From positions 1 to 43,349 of the forward strand of contig SVDE01000007.1 in NCBI GenBank assembly GCA_015057955.1: a stretch of 43,349 nt of DNA, written 5' to 3'. How positions within the stretch are numbered: the stretch's first letter is position 1; every line of letters starts with the position of its first letter. This document shows positions 31,574 to 40,834 of the stretch, piece by piece. The notes under the pieces are model-generated. The model saw only the letters and a program-made list of their open reading frames with translations. It searched no databases and had not been told where the DNA came from. The translations under genes were made by a program, and so were the position numbers. The stretch comes from Lachnospiraceae bacterium (GTDB lineage: Bacteria; Bacillota; Clostridia; Lachnospirales; Lachnospiraceae).

Positions 31574-32320
31574 ATGAAAAAAGAGATCCAGGCACTTAAC
31601 AATGACGAAAAGATCGAACTTTTTAAACAATGGGTCGGAGAATGCAAAAATATCGTATTCTTCGGAGGAGCCGGCGTATCGACAGAGAGCAACATACCTG
31701 ACTTCAGGAGCACTGACGGTCTTTATAACCAGCAGTACGACTATCCTCCTGAAACCATTCTCTCCCATACTTTTTATGTAAGAAATACCGCTGAGTTCTA
31801 CCGTTTTTATAAGGATAAGATGCTTATCCTCGATGCTGTCCCCAATGCGGCACACAAGAAGCTCGCAGAGCTTGAGGCCGCGGGGAAACTGAAAGCGGTG
31901 GTCACCCAGAACATTGACGGCCTTCATCAGGCTGCGGGCAGCAAAGTGGTTTATGAGCTTCACGGCTCTGTCCACAGAAACTACTGCACAAAATGCGGCA
32001 AGTTCTTTGGTCCCGAGTACATCGCCAAATCTGACGGCGTTCCCCGCTGTGATGTATGTGGTGGCACGGTAAAACCCGATGTGGTATTATATGAAGAAGG
32101 TCTTGACGATGAGACCGTAGGAGGAGCAATAAGCGCCATAAGCAGGGCTGACATGCTCATCATCGGCGGAACGTCTCTCGTGGTATATCCCGCTGCAGGA
32201 CTGATCAATTATTATAGGGGAGACAAGCTCGTGCTCATCAACAAGAGTTCCACTCCTGTTGATTCCGCAGCTGATCTGGTCATAAATGACAGCATCGGAA
32301 AAGTCTTCTCGAGTATATAA
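31574..32320 (+). CDS. cobB: NAD-dependent protein deacylase (sirtuin)
   Basis: A 248-residue Sir2-family protein. NAD site: FFGGAGVSTESNIPDFRS (about 29-46) and TQNIDGLHQAAG (about 111-122) with the catalytic His in ELHGS. A structural zinc is held by CTKC and CDVC. It removes acyl groups from lysines using NAD. GGGAGG precedes the start; it is divergent from the small gene on its left and 10 nt upstream of the coiled-coil membrane gene, with which it may be co-transcribed. Confidence 0.93.
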   Translation: MKKEIQALNNDEKIELFKQWVGECKNIVFFGGAGVSTESNIPDFRSTDGLYNQQYDYPPETILSHTFYVRNTAEFYRFYKDKMLILDAVPNAAHKKLAELEAAGKLKAVVTQNIDGLHQAAGSKVVYELHGSVHRNYCTKCGKFFGPEYIAKSDGVPRCDVCGGTVKPDVVLYEEGLDDETVGGAISAISRADMLIIGGTSLVVYPAAGLINYYRGDKLVLINKSSTPVDSAADLVINDSIGKVFSSI

Positions 32321-32330
32321 GGAGGTTGTT

Positions 32331-33422
32331 ATGGATAACTTTTTAAGCGGCGGAGTTAATGAACTCAAGCAGGCAAAAACTGCGATCACCAGAGCCAATA
32401 AGCTTTCCGAAGCCATGCTTGAAAGCGAGAAACTCGCAAAAGCCAATGACAAGGATGTCGATGCCCAGAAAAAATACATGAATGACAAGATCGAGTCCAC
32501 GATCAAGGCAAGACGTGACGACCTCGTAAGATCACATGATACCCAGATCGCCGAGGTTAAGAAAGATCTTAAAAATGTTGAAAAAGACCGTAAGAATGCA
32601 AAGGCCAAGGCCATAAACGACCGCATTACCGGCGAGACAGATTCTTTTTCGACTGAGAACAAAAAACTCAAAGGTCAGATCAAGACTCTGTTCAAGCAGG
32701 CCAAGATCCCTACATTCTTTAATAACCGCCTGTATTACGCACTGTTCTATCCGAAGACGATACTTGATTTCCTAATCCTTGCAGCAGTTGTCATCCTTAC
32801 GATAGCAGTGATCCCGAACATAGTGATCGCGCTCATTGATACGACCACATTTCTCAAGATACTTTTATATGTAGGCATCGTTCTTGTTTTCCTTGCCATT
32901 TTCTTCATCATCCTGGTCGCCACAAGAGGTCCCGCAAAGGAAGTCGCACTTGAGAAGGCACGCGCTATCCGCAAAAGGATAAAGAGCAACAAGAAACAGA
33001 TCCGCATAACCTCAGACAACATCCGCACTGATACGGATGAATCCACCTACGGACTTGAGGAATTTGATACTAATATCCAGCAGATCACTGCCGCCCTCGA
33101 AGAAAAAGAAGAAGCCAAGGCTGCCGCACTGCGCGAATTTGACGAAACAACCGCAGCAAGGATCCGCATGGAGATCGAAAATGAGAATCTGCCTGTCATC
33201 CAGCAGCTTGAAGCAGACGGCAAAGCCCTGAAAGCTGATTTTGCCCAGAAGCAGATCGATGCGCAGGCTGCCCAGACAGAGATCAACAACAATTATGCCG
33301 CATATCTCGGCGCCAACAATATCGCTCCCGATAAGATCGATGACATGATAACACTGATCGAAGAAGGCCGGGCACAGACGATAATGCAGGCGCTTGACAT
33401 AATAAACGGCGAGATCAAATAA
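32331..33422 (+). CDS. Coiled-coil membrane protein of unknown function
   Basis: A 363-residue protein: an N-terminal charged coiled coil (about 1-125), two membrane helices (about 140-170 and 178-205), and a second long coiled coil (about 210-345). Both coiled coils should be cytoplasmic, joined by a membrane hairpin. AAGGAGG precedes the start at 32331. The stop overlaps the next gene's ATG (TAATG), so the two are translated together. The family is not recognised; the layout suits a scaffold or membrane-curvature protein. Confidence 0.65.
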   Translation: MDNFLSGGVNELKQAKTAITRANKLSEAMLESEKLAKANDKDVDAQKKYMNDKIESTIKARRDDLVRSHDTQIAEVKKDLKNVEKDRKNAKAKAINDRITGETDSFSTENKKLKGQIKTLFKQAKIPTFFNNRLYYALFYPKTILDFLILAAVVILTIAVIPNIVIALIDTTTFLKILLYVGIVLVFLAIFFIILVATRGPAKEVALEKARAIRKRIKSNKKQIRITSDNIRTDTDESTYGLEEFDTNIQQITAALEEKEEAKAAALREFDETTAARIRMEIENENLPVIQQLEADGKALKADFAQKQIDAQAAQTEINNNYAAYLGANNIAPDKIDDMITLIEEGRAQTIMQALDIINGEIK

Positions 33423-34597
33423 TGCCTGAAAATACCAATAACGAACGCAAGCTTTCCTATATCAAGCAGAAAGCCCAAAAACGGAAAAAGCTAAGAGCTA
33501 CGATAATAATAGCGGTCATTGTTCTGATGATTGCTATTATTGTTGTGGGCGGATATCTTCTGTACACATACAAATCTTACAGCGGTTTTACTGTCGTTTC
33601 CGAGACACCGCTCTCCGGTGCCTCGGACAATCTGTCATACCGCTCCTTTAGTGACGGCTATCTCCAGTGCAGCAACACCGGCCTCATCTTCTTCGATCCC
33701 GACGGTATCATCTGGGATGAGCCGCTCAGCATGGCCCGCCCCTTGATAGATACAAGCGGCAAATACGCCGCCGTGGCTGACATGCGCCAAAATGACGTTT
33801 ATATCTATGACCGGAGCGGTTTAGCCGGCCGTATCACATCCTCTCACGAGATAATGGATGTTGAGATATCGGAATCCGGCGTTATCGCCCTTGCGACTAA
33901 TGACACTGACTGCAGCTACATAGAGCTTAAGGATCTGGAAGGGAATGACCTGATCAACGTTAAGAGAGTCTTTTCATCGAGCGGATACCTCGCTGATATC
34001 ACACTCTCTCCTGACGGTACCCGCCTTGCAGCATCATTTATCTATATCTCACAGGGTTCACTGGAATCGCGTGTTTTATTTTATGATTTTTCAAATGAGA
34101 GTTCCGATGACATGCTTGTTGGCGGATTCAGCCAGTATAAGGATACGATAATCACTGATGTTGAATTTCTCGGCAGCAATGTCGTCTGTGCTTTAGGCGA
34201 CAACGCGCTTACTTTTTACAGTTTCAGCGCGGAGCCTTCGATAATCAGTGAAGAACTGGATCTTGAGTGGGAGATCCAGGCAGTTTCATTCAGCGGCGGC
34301 AGGCTGCTGATAACAGCAAAGGATCCCGAAGGTGCCAACAACTACAGGGCATATGTGTATAACAGTGAAGGGAAGCAGCTTGCAAGCCTGGGATTCGATT
34401 TCGCGTACAGCCGCGCATTCCTTGCCGGCAATAATGTACTGCTCTACTCCTCCACTGACTGCCAGCTGATAAGTTTTAAAGGACTTAAGAGATTTTCCGG
34501 CACTTTCGGCGGAAGGATCTCTTATCTTCTTCCGATCACATCCTCAAGATACATCCTTGCAACAAGTGAGAACGTTCAGTTCATCAAGTTAAAATAA
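33422..34597 (+). CDS. DUF5711-like membrane-anchored beta-propeller
   Basis: A 391-residue protein with a basic N-terminus, one membrane anchor (about 25-50), and an extracytoplasmic domain of repeated beta strands (GLIFFDPDGIIWDEPL, IALATNDTDCSYIEL and similar) that fits a six- or seven-bladed propeller of the DUF5711 type. It overlaps the upstream gene by one base and is followed 5 nt later by the CvpA-like gene. Envelope sensing or binding is plausible; nothing more specific is visible. Confidence 0.7.
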   Translation: MPENTNNERKLSYIKQKAQKRKKLRATIIIAVIVLMIAIIVVGGYLLYTYKSYSGFTVVSETPLSGASDNLSYRSFSDGYLQCSNTGLIFFDPDGIIWDEPLSMARPLIDTSGKYAAVADMRQNDVYIYDRSGLAGRITSSHEIMDVEISESGVIALATNDTDCSYIELKDLEGNDLINVKRVFSSSGYLADITLSPDGTRLAASFIYISQGSLESRVLFYDFSNESSDDMLVGGFSQYKDTIITDVEFLGSNVVCALGDNALTFYSFSAEPSIISEELDLEWEIQAVSFSGGRLLITAKDPEGANNYRAYVYNSEGKQLASLGFDFAYSRAFLAGNNVLLYSSTDCQLISFKGLKRFSGTFGGRISYLLPITSSRYILATSENVQFIKLK

Positions 34598-34602
34598 CAG
34601 CC

Positions 34603-35337
34603 ATGCCGACAGCAGCCCTCATCACAACGATAGCAGTTCTTGTTTTCCTGGCCGCCTTTACAATAGGTGGTTTTCACAGGGGCCTGTTGCGCATACTCTT
34701 TACTGCGGGTTTTGCGATCGTGATCATTGTCCTGTGCGCGGTTCTCACACGTCCACTCGCCTCTTTTCTCCGGGAGAAGACATTTATCGGGTCAGAAGCG
34801 GAAAGCCGCATAACGGAATACATAACAAAAAAAGCCGATGAAAAAGAGGCCGGCATGGTGATCGGCGCGGAAGATGAAGTTGTCGATACCCTTCCGCTTC
34901 CCGGATTCCTACGGACAGACATCAAGGTCAACAACACTATTAAAAAATATACCGAAATGGGCGTGAACACATTTTCCGGTTATCTTTCAGAAAGGATAAC
35001 CGGGATCGTCATTTACGCCATTGCTTTCATACTCTTGTTCCTGGTCCTGTTCATCGCGTTCCGCATAGTCATTTTCCTGCTGAAGATCATCGAAAAGATA
35101 CCTCTTATACATGGAATCAACCGGCTGTTCGGAGCTCTTCTCGGACTGGCAGAGGGTCTGCTCATTCTCTGGTGCATTTGCATCTTCATCATGATATTTT
35201 CGGGAACATCTTTCGGTACCTCCTGCATGGAGATCATAAACGCCAACCCTGTCCTTTCTTTTATATATAATCACAATATTATAGTCATGGCTTTCAGCCG
35301 TTTTTTCTATTCTCAAACGCAGACAGGTATATTATAA
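34603..35337 (+). CDS. CvpA-family membrane protein
   Basis: A 244-residue protein with four predicted membrane helices (about 5-30, 28-48, 130-160 and 180-205), GGFHRGLLRILFTAGF near the start and INRLFGALLGLAEGLLILW after the third helix, both CvpA-like. There is an acidic insert (about 60-115) between helices 2 and 3. The ATG is 5 nt past the upstream stop and no ribosome site is visible, so coupling is likely. CvpA proteins are linked to envelope stress and colicin V production. Confidence 0.7.
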   Translation: MPTAALITTIAVLVFLAAFTIGGFHRGLLRILFTAGFAIVIIVLCAVLTRPLASFLREKTFIGSEAESRITEYITKKADEKEAGMVIGAEDEVVDTLPLPGFLRTDIKVNNTIKKYTEMGVNTFSGYLSERITGIVIYAIAFILLFLVLFIAFRIVIFLLKIIEKIPLIHGINRLFGALLGLAEGLLILWCICIFIMIFSGTSFGTSCMEIINANPVLSFIYNHNIIVMAFSRFFYSQTQTGIL

Positions 35338-35379
35338 TTAGATTGTAATTTGATCACCCTCATCAACGGAGGTGTCAAA

Positions 35380-36303
35380 ATGTCCGGAAAGAAATCACGT
35401 CTGATCAGAATATTTATTGCAGTCACTGCTCTTATTTTGGTGCTTGCCATTACAGGGTGCTCCTGCAACGGATGCAACGGATTTGGCTCACTGTTTAACC
35501 TCGTCAGCGGAGGCGGAGAGACCACTACAACTGCGGCCGCCGAGACTTCTACCGAGCCTACAGCTGCGGCAAGCGAAACTACCACTGCCAAGCCCACAGA
35601 AACTACCACGACCAAGCCGACAGAGACCACCACGACCAAACCTGCTGAAACGACCACTAAGCCTGAAGCAACAACAGCGCATGTACACGACTGGAAATAC
35701 ATCAACTCAGTTGTGACTACCTGTACTGAGGATGGCTATGACTATTACGTCTGCTCAGGATGCGGGGAAGAATACTATGATGTATTCCCTGCTCTCGGCC
35801 ATAATTGGCAGGCCAATGGCGGCAGCCCTCCTGACTGCACTCACGACGGCAGTAAATGGTATATCTGCGGCAGATGTGGGGAAGAGTATTATGACGTACT
35901 GCCTGCTGTAGGTCATGACTGGGCATTTGTATATCACAGCGCTCCCAGCTGCTGGTCCGACGGCTATGACAAATACCAGTGCACGCGCTGCCTGGCGATT
36001 GAAGACAGGAACCAGGAGCTGTATCCCGGAGGCCATGACTGGGTACTCGTTTATCACTGTGAGCCAAGCTGTGTTTCTCCCGGATATGACAAATATCAGT
36101 GCAAGAACTGCCTGGAGATAGAAGACAGAAATCAGGACCTGTATCCAACCACTCCGCACACCATGGACAAATGGATACCATGTCCCGGACAGGAAGAGAT
36201 CTTCCACGTTAGACAATGCTCATACTGCGGATATTACGATGAGCACGAACTTTACATGCATGAACTGGGAAATCCCTGCCCTACCTGCGGATATGTTCAT
36301 TAG
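35380..36303 (+). CDS. Lipoprotein 1 with Thr-rich linker and CxxC modules
   Basis: A 307-residue predicted surface lipoprotein. The signal peptide ends in the lipobox ITG-Cys (about residue 27), followed by a CSCNGCNG motif. The next 60 residues are a Thr/Glu/Pro linker with repeated TTTTKP units, likely an extended spacer. Then come four modules of the form C-x(9-12)-C-x2-C with a closing H-[D/N]-W, and a capping domain with further CxxC pairs. The start at 35380 follows GGAGG; an upstream in-frame ATG at 35350 is not needed. It is the first of three tandem paralogues. Confidence 0.8.
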   Translation: MSGKKSRLIRIFIAVTALILVLAITGCSCNGCNGFGSLFNLVSGGGETTTTAAAETSTEPTAAASETTTAKPTETTTTKPTETTTTKPAETTTKPEATTAHVHDWKYINSVVTTCTEDGYDYYVCSGCGEEYYDVFPALGHNWQANGGSPPDCTHDGSKWYICGRCGEEYYDVLPAVGHDWAFVYHSAPSCWSDGYDKYQCTRCLAIEDRNQELYPGGHDWVLVYHCEPSCVSPGYDKYQCKNCLEIEDRNQDLYPTTPHTMDKWIPCPGQEEIFHVRQCSYCGYYDEHELYMHELGNPCPTCGYVH

Positions 36304-36328
36304 TATAACAATCTGTTGAGGTATCACC

Positions 36329-37126
36329 ATGATCAAAAAGAATCCGAAAATACTGAAGATCATCTGCGCAGCCACAGCCCTCATCACCGCTGTTTCCATT
36401 ACAGGGTGCTCCTGTGGTGGCTGTAACGGTTGCAACGGGATCAGCTCACTGTTTGGTCTCGTCAGCGGAGGCGGCGAGGCAACAACTGCTGCTGCGGCTT
36501 CAACTGAAACTACCGCTGCGGCTTCAACCACTACTGCAGCGGCAAGTGAGACAACAACAGCGAAAGAGTCTGCAACAACCAAGCCATCAGAAACAACCAC
36601 TGCTAAACCGCCGGAGACAACAAAGCCCGAATCAACGACAGAGCATGTACACGACTGGCATTACAACTGGGAAGACCCGGCTACCTGTACTGATGATGGC
36701 GCTGACTGGTACATTTGCTCGAAATGCGGCGCAGAATACTATGATGCCATCCCTGCCCTTGGCCACGATTGGGAGCGGACAGGCGGCAGCCCTCCGGACT
36801 GCACTCATGACGGAGGTAAATGGTACACCTGCATGAGATGCGGCGAAGAGTATGTTGAAGTTCTGCCTGCGCTCGGGCATAACATGAACGGTTACACCAG
36901 CGGCGGCATGGGACATACCCGCTGCTGTGACATGTGCGGTTTAGAATATCCTGAAACTTTTGAAGCACATGACTATGAAGGCTCATGCAAACCCAAGCCC
37001 GGAGAGGAAACGATCTACCACGTATATTACTGCAAATTCTGCGGTTATATTGGCTTCCAGGATGTCCACCACATGACGGGCGATGGCATTTGCGTAGACT
37101 GCGGTTATTCCGGACCTGTAGGATGA
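36329..37126 (+). CDS. Lipoprotein 2, shortest paralogue
   Basis: A 265-residue lipoprotein with the same plan as its neighbours: lipobox ITG-Cys, CSCGGCNGCNG, an Ala/Thr-rich linker, two HDW/CxxC modules (the others have four) and the capping domain with HTRCCDMCG and YYCKFCGY. GAGG precedes the start and 25 nt separate it from lipoprotein 1. Loss of two modules, by recombination between repeats, explains the length. The function is unknown; cell-surface zinc or ligand binding is only a suggestion. Confidence 0.8.
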   Translation: MIKKNPKILKIICAATALITAVSITGCSCGGCNGCNGISSLFGLVSGGGEATTAAAASTETTAAASTTTAAASETTTAKESATTKPSETTTAKPPETTKPESTTEHVHDWHYNWEDPATCTDDGADWYICSKCGAEYYDAIPALGHDWERTGGSPPDCTHDGGKWYTCMRCGEEYVEVLPALGHNMNGYTSGGMGHTRCCDMCGLEYPETFEAHDYEGSCKPKPGEETIYHVYYCKFCGYIGFQDVHHMTGDGICVDCGYSGPVG

Positions 37127-37151
37127 GCTCCTTATCCGATGAGGTAATATT

Positions 37152-38162
37152 ATGTTAAAAAAGAATCCAAAAATACTTAAGATCGGCTGTGCTGCCATAG
37201 CTGTTATCACAGCGATTTCCATTACCGGCTGTTCATGCAACGGCTGTAACGGGATCGGCTCGGTGTTTAATCTCGCCAGCGGAGGCGGCGAGACCACGAC
37301 AACTGCTGCCGCTGAAACTTCTACTGAGCCTACCGCCGCGGCTACAACTGCGGCTCCGAGCGAGACTACCACGGCGGAAACAGCAACGGCCAAACCTGCC
37401 GAAACAACCACGACCAAACCTGCCGAGACGACAACCGAACCTGAAACAACGACCGCTCATGTACATGACTGGAAGTATAACGGCAAAGAGCCGGCTACAT
37501 GTTATGACGACGGCAAAGAGTGGTATATATGCTCCAAATGTGGCGCAGAGTATTATGATGTAATCTCTGCCACAGGACATGACTGGTATTACAACGGCGA
37601 AGACCCGGCCACATGCACTGAAGATGGCAAGGATTGGTATATATGCAATAACTGCGGAGAGGAATACTATGATGTGATCCCGGCATTGGGACATGACTGG
37701 TTTCGCTACGGCGGAAGTGCTCCATCCTGTACAAATCCGGGAGCTAAATCGTATACATGCACCAGATGCCATCTTGGTCGTGTAGATTATGATATTCCCG
37801 CATTGGGACATGACTGGGACTTCGTTTATCACTGTGACGCGACATGCGAAGACTATGGTTATGACAAATATCAGTGCACACGCTGCGGAGAGGTCGAAAC
37901 CAGGGATTATGATCTGTATCCGCCTCTCGGGCACGATGACTATGACATCGTCGGCGGCGCCATGGGCCACACTCACTGCTGCAGCAGATGCGGACATGAA
38001 TTTCCGGAAACCTTCGCTGCTCATGAATGGGCATGCATACCCGACCCCGACGAGCCGACTATTTATCACGTCTATATTTGCTTCGCGTGCGGATACGTAG
38101 ATCACAAGGCTGCACACAATATGGTAGGTGGTTCCTGCACAGAGTGCAGCTATTCCGAATAA
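37152..38162 (+). CDS. Lipoprotein 3 with CxxC modules
   Basis: A 336-residue lipoprotein with lipobox ITG-Cys, a Thr-rich linker with TTTTKPAETT units, four HDW/CxxC modules and the same capping domain as lipoprotein 2 (HTHCCSRCG, YICFACGY). The first 25 residues are nearly identical to those of lipoprotein 2 (LKIGCAAIAVITAISITGC). GAGG precedes the start. A terminator follows 38 nt after the stop, ending the operon. Confidence 0.8.
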   Translation: MLKKNPKILKIGCAAIAVITAISITGCSCNGCNGIGSVFNLASGGGETTTTAAAETSTEPTAAATTAAPSETTTAETATAKPAETTTTKPAETTTEPETTTAHVHDWKYNGKEPATCYDDGKEWYICSKCGAEYYDVISATGHDWYYNGEDPATCTEDGKDWYICNNCGEEYYDVIPALGHDWFRYGGSAPSCTNPGAKSYTCTRCHLGRVDYDIPALGHDWDFVYHCDATCEDYGYDKYQCTRCGEVETRDYDLYPPLGHDDYDIVGGAMGHTHCCSRCGHEFPETFAAHEWACIPDPDEPTIYHVYICFACGYVDHKAAHNMVGGSCTECSYSE

Positions 38163-38200
38163 ATAGGATAACTCCTGAATGAAAATAAATCGATAGCAGA

Positions 38201-38233
38201 AAGGACGGCGCAAAACTGCGTCGTCCTTTTTCA
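38201..38233 (+). terminator. Terminator after the lipoprotein operon
   Basis: AAGGACGGCGCA and TGCGTCGTCCTT form an 12-bp stem (one mismatch) with an AAAC loop, followed by TTTTC. Confidence 0.8.
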
Positions 38234-38286
38234 TTAAAATTCTTGACTATGCTACTTATCTTTGTTACAATACACAGGCTTGTTAA

Positions 38287-38357
38287 GGCGACGTAGCCAA
38301 GTGGTAAGGCGCAGGTCTGCAACACCTTGATCACCGGTTCAAATCCGGTCGTCGCCT
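38287..38357 (+). tRNA. tRNA-Cys (GCA)
   Basis: Acceptor stem GGCGACG (38287-38293) pairs with CGTCGCC (38350-38356). The anticodon loop CTGCAAC gives anticodon GCA, and the T-arm GGTTCAAATCC is canonical. The 3' CCA is not encoded. The adjacent integrase gene suggests this tRNA is the attachment site of the element to its right. Confidence 0.95.
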
Positions 38358-38368
38358 CGGTGTGAATT

Positions 38369-38409
38369 CCCTGAAAAGTACTGATTTTACAGCACTTTTC
38401 AGGGTTTTT
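38369..38409 (+). terminator. Terminator after tRNA-Cys
   Basis: CCCTGAAAAGT (38369-38379) pairs with ACTTTTCAGGG (38394-38404), followed by TTTTT. It ends the tRNA transcript and may instead belong to the attachment region of the element. Confidence 0.75.
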
Positions 38410-38418
38410 ACTTTTCTC

Positions 38419-38454
38419 AAGAATTGTTCCGCAGTGTTCCGCGGAACAATTCTT
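38419..38454. repeat. 14-bp perfect inverted repeat in the tRNA-side att region
   Basis: AAGAATTGTTCCGC and GCGGAACAATTCTT flank an 8-nt loop AGTGTTCC. It lies between the tRNA and the integrase gene, and could be an integrase arm site or terminator. Confidence 0.5.
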
Positions 38455-38513
38455 TTACATTAATTCATTATCTTCTGGCTCTTTTGGTATAAATATCTAA
38501 GAAATATCCTGCT

Positions 38514-39911
38514 TTAAACTATTACTAAACTACCGTTATCGTCATTATCATCATTGCCCTGATCATCCGACAGCATGATTTTTCTAAGTTTCTCATCTAG
38601 ATCGAGATCTTTTATATATTTCTGTGTCATCTCAGGAGTTGTATGATGAAGAACTCTCTGTACAAGAAAGATATCATGAGTTTTCAGATACAGATCTGTT
38701 GCCATTGTTGCTCTCAGACTATGCGACGAATATTTTGCCGGATCAAGACATAAATCTTTAGCCATTCTTTTTATAGTATTGTTAAAGGTATTATGTCTAA
38801 ATCCATTCTCAGGGAATACGAACTCTTCATCTATTTCCAATTCCTTTATCTTCTTCAAGGCTTCATACGCCTCAGGCGGAATCGGTATGGCCACTGGTTC
38901 CTCGTATCCTTTGATATGACCTACCAGTTTATGGCCTTCATAGCTAAACGAAAGATCGTCATTCATCGTATAAACCGGAACAGATTGATCATCAATCATG
39001 ATTGTATGCTCGACCCAGTTTATATTTGACCAACGCATTCCTCTAAGTTCTCCGTAGCGGTCACCGAGCTTAATTCCTATAATAATTCCATATGAATGAA
39101 GTGCATTAACTCTGGGGCGTTTCAGTTCTTCTTCACACCATTTAAGAATATCCGGGATCATTGCAACCGGGAAGGGTGTCTTCTTAATTTTATCTTTTCT
39201 CCCCGATGTCTTAGCATAAGGCAAATCCTTATAGTCAATATCGTTTACAGGATTATGCGCTATTAAATTGTTATTGACACAGTACTTCATGATATAAGAT
39301 ATCACTCCGCGGATTCCCTGCAACTGTTTGTAATTGAGCTTATATTTCACACATAATTCGTCATAAAACTTTTTTAAAACAGCTGGGGTTATAGCTTTCA
39401 CTTCCATACTCGCAATTGTACTGTTTGCAAAATATTTATCCCATATCCTTTTATGCTCAAGCATGGTTTTAGCCGATACGCCACGCTGGGATTTCCAAAT
39501 TGTTGCTTTCGGAAAAGTGTCTTTCAACATATCATTATCTCCTTTGCTTTTATAGTATTCGTATAACTTATCTATTAAGCCTTCATACGTTGTTGCGGAG
39601 ATATGATTTTTCTGCCCATTTGGACGTGTCTTAAATCTTGTACAAGTAGACCCATCACCTCTTTTCTCAGTATATGAGTATATTTTCCCTTTTTGAATAC
39701 CTAATATATACTGCTCTTTTTTCTTTTGTATCATTTTCGTTTCATCAGTGATACAGGACTGGTCTATTATATCTGTGCATTTAAGATATTCCAAGTCAGA
39801 TTCAATCTTTTCTCCTAGTTTTTGTAATTGGTTTAACGATACCTTTAAGGACTCTGATGCCAACAGGCTATTAAATGCATTCATCTTTTCAATGTCATTC
39901 TTGTAAAACAC
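38514..39911 (-). CDS. int: Tyrosine recombinase (integrase of the tRNA-Cys element)
   Basis: A tyrosine integrase of about 466 residues. N-terminal arm-binding region, a SAM-like core (about 165-250), then the catalytic domain with Arg in GDRYGELRGM, HSLRATMATDL (HxxR), LHHTTPEMTQKYI with His and the nucleophile Tyr. The start is uncertain: a TTG at 39956 lacks a ribosome site; GTG at 39911 follows GGGAGG by about 11 nt and is preferred; ATG at 39884 is possible. It reads toward tRNA-Cys, 156 bp away, as usual for tRNA-targeting integrases. Confidence 0.88.
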   Translation of the reverse strand: MFYKNDIEKMNAFNSLLASESLKVSLNQLQKLGEKIESDLEYLKCTDIIDQSCITDETKMIQKKKEQYILGIQKGKIYSYTEKRGDGSTCTRFKTRPNGQKNHISATTYEGLIDKLYEYYKSKGDNDMLKDTFPKATIWKSQRGVSAKTMLEHKRIWDKYFANSTIASMEVKAITPAVLKKFYDELCVKYKLNYKQLQGIRGVISYIMKYCVNNNLIAHNPVNDIDYKDLPYAKTSGRKDKIKKTPFPVAMIPDILKWCEEELKRPRVNALHSYGIIIGIKLGDRYGELRGMRWSNINWVEHTIMIDDQSVPVYTMNDDLSFSYEGHKLVGHIKGYEEPVAIPIPPEAYEALKKIKELEIDEEFVFPENGFRHNTFNNTIKRMAKDLCLDPAKYSSHSLRATMATDLYLKTHDIFLVQRVLHHTTPEMTQKYIKDLDLDEKLRKIMLSDDQGNDDNDDNGSLVIV

Positions 39912-40063
39912 TGCTGGCCTCACCTCCCTTAACGAGGATACCTTCAGATATTCCAAGAACCATTGATAATTACATGTTCAGTTGTCAATGTTCACTATAA
40001 CAATAATTAAATATTGCTTCGTATATATTATGCCGTTAAAAAACGGTATTAAATTTTGTGGCT

Positions 40064-40822
40064 TTAACGACGTGCCTCTGGTACAACTACGGCATCCGTC
40101 ATAACAATATCTATGTTCCAGTAGCCTGCTTTATAATCTGCGAAAAACGACTTTCTATATGCGCAGCATTCGGTTCTGTCGCTATCAATATCGTCATATT
40201 TACAGTTGCCGGGAATATACTTACATCCCATTTCTTCCAATACTTCGGGGATTTCAAGTTCAACATTATTTTTCACAGTACTATATGGAAGGCTCGCAAC
40301 ATGCGGTGTCTGAAGACGCAACTTCCATACCGGTACTTCCTCCCAGTCATCCCATGTTATCTGATGTCTATCTGTAGTCTGAGATAAGCTGAGCACCATA
40401 TATCCATCATGGGTTTTCTTGGGGTGAATATCTCTGTCAGCGTTGGCGCGTTCTTTGGAAATTCTTCTGCGATTTTTCAGTTCGACTCCCAGATCAGAGA
40501 TTTCATTTTCTTTTTCCGTTAAATCAGCCTTCAACTGCTCAATAGCAAGCTGCAGCTCCGCAATTTCGTTTTCCTTCTGCAGAAGTTCTTCATTATGCAG
40601 TTTTATTAAGTGCTTTTCCTTTTCTTCGTATTTAGCATTGAGATAAATTTTGCATTCCACTAAACTGATATTGCCCCGGGAATACATTATCTCTGTTTTT
40701 ACATCTTCATAGATGTCGCGTGGGAGTATAACTGCGTTAAAGTCCGCTGAATCATCAGCTGCAATAGCAATATTATTGCCGTTAACTACTATTTTTGTTT
40801 CTTTTGTAAGGTTAATATTCAT
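40064..40822 (-). CDS. Coiled-coil hypothetical protein of the second element
   Basis: A 252-residue protein: N-terminal beta-rich 50 residues, a central coiled coil (about 65-125, ENEIAELQLAIEQLKADLTEKE), then a C-terminal domain with several Trp residues (ITWDDWEEVPVWKLRL). GGAGG lies 7 nt before the start. It is 12 nt after the upstream recombinase gene and therefore co-transcribed. The family is not recognised. No membrane segment or signal peptide. Confidence 0.55.
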   Translation of the reverse strand: MNINLTKETKIVVNGNNIAIAADDSADFNAVILPRDIYEDVKTEIMYSRGNISLVECKIYLNAKYEEKEKHLIKLHNEELLQKENEIAELQLAIEQLKADLTEKENEISDLGVELKNRRRISKERANADRDIHPKKTHDGYMVLSLSQTTDRHQITWDDWEEVPVWKLRLQTPHVASLPYSTVKNNVELEIPEVLEEMGCKYIPGNCKYDDIDSDRTECCAYRKSFFADYKAGYWNIDIVMTDAVVVPEARR

Positions 40823-40834
40823 GACATATCCTCC

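Noticed and set aside
35500-35690. ACC/ACG-rich repeat as a possible DNA-level element
   Set aside because: Explained as the codons of the Thr-rich stalk of lipoprotein 1.
37233-38234. 333-codon minus frame opposite lipoprotein 3
   Set aside because: Antisense of a repetitive gene; the repeats simply keep the opposite frame open.
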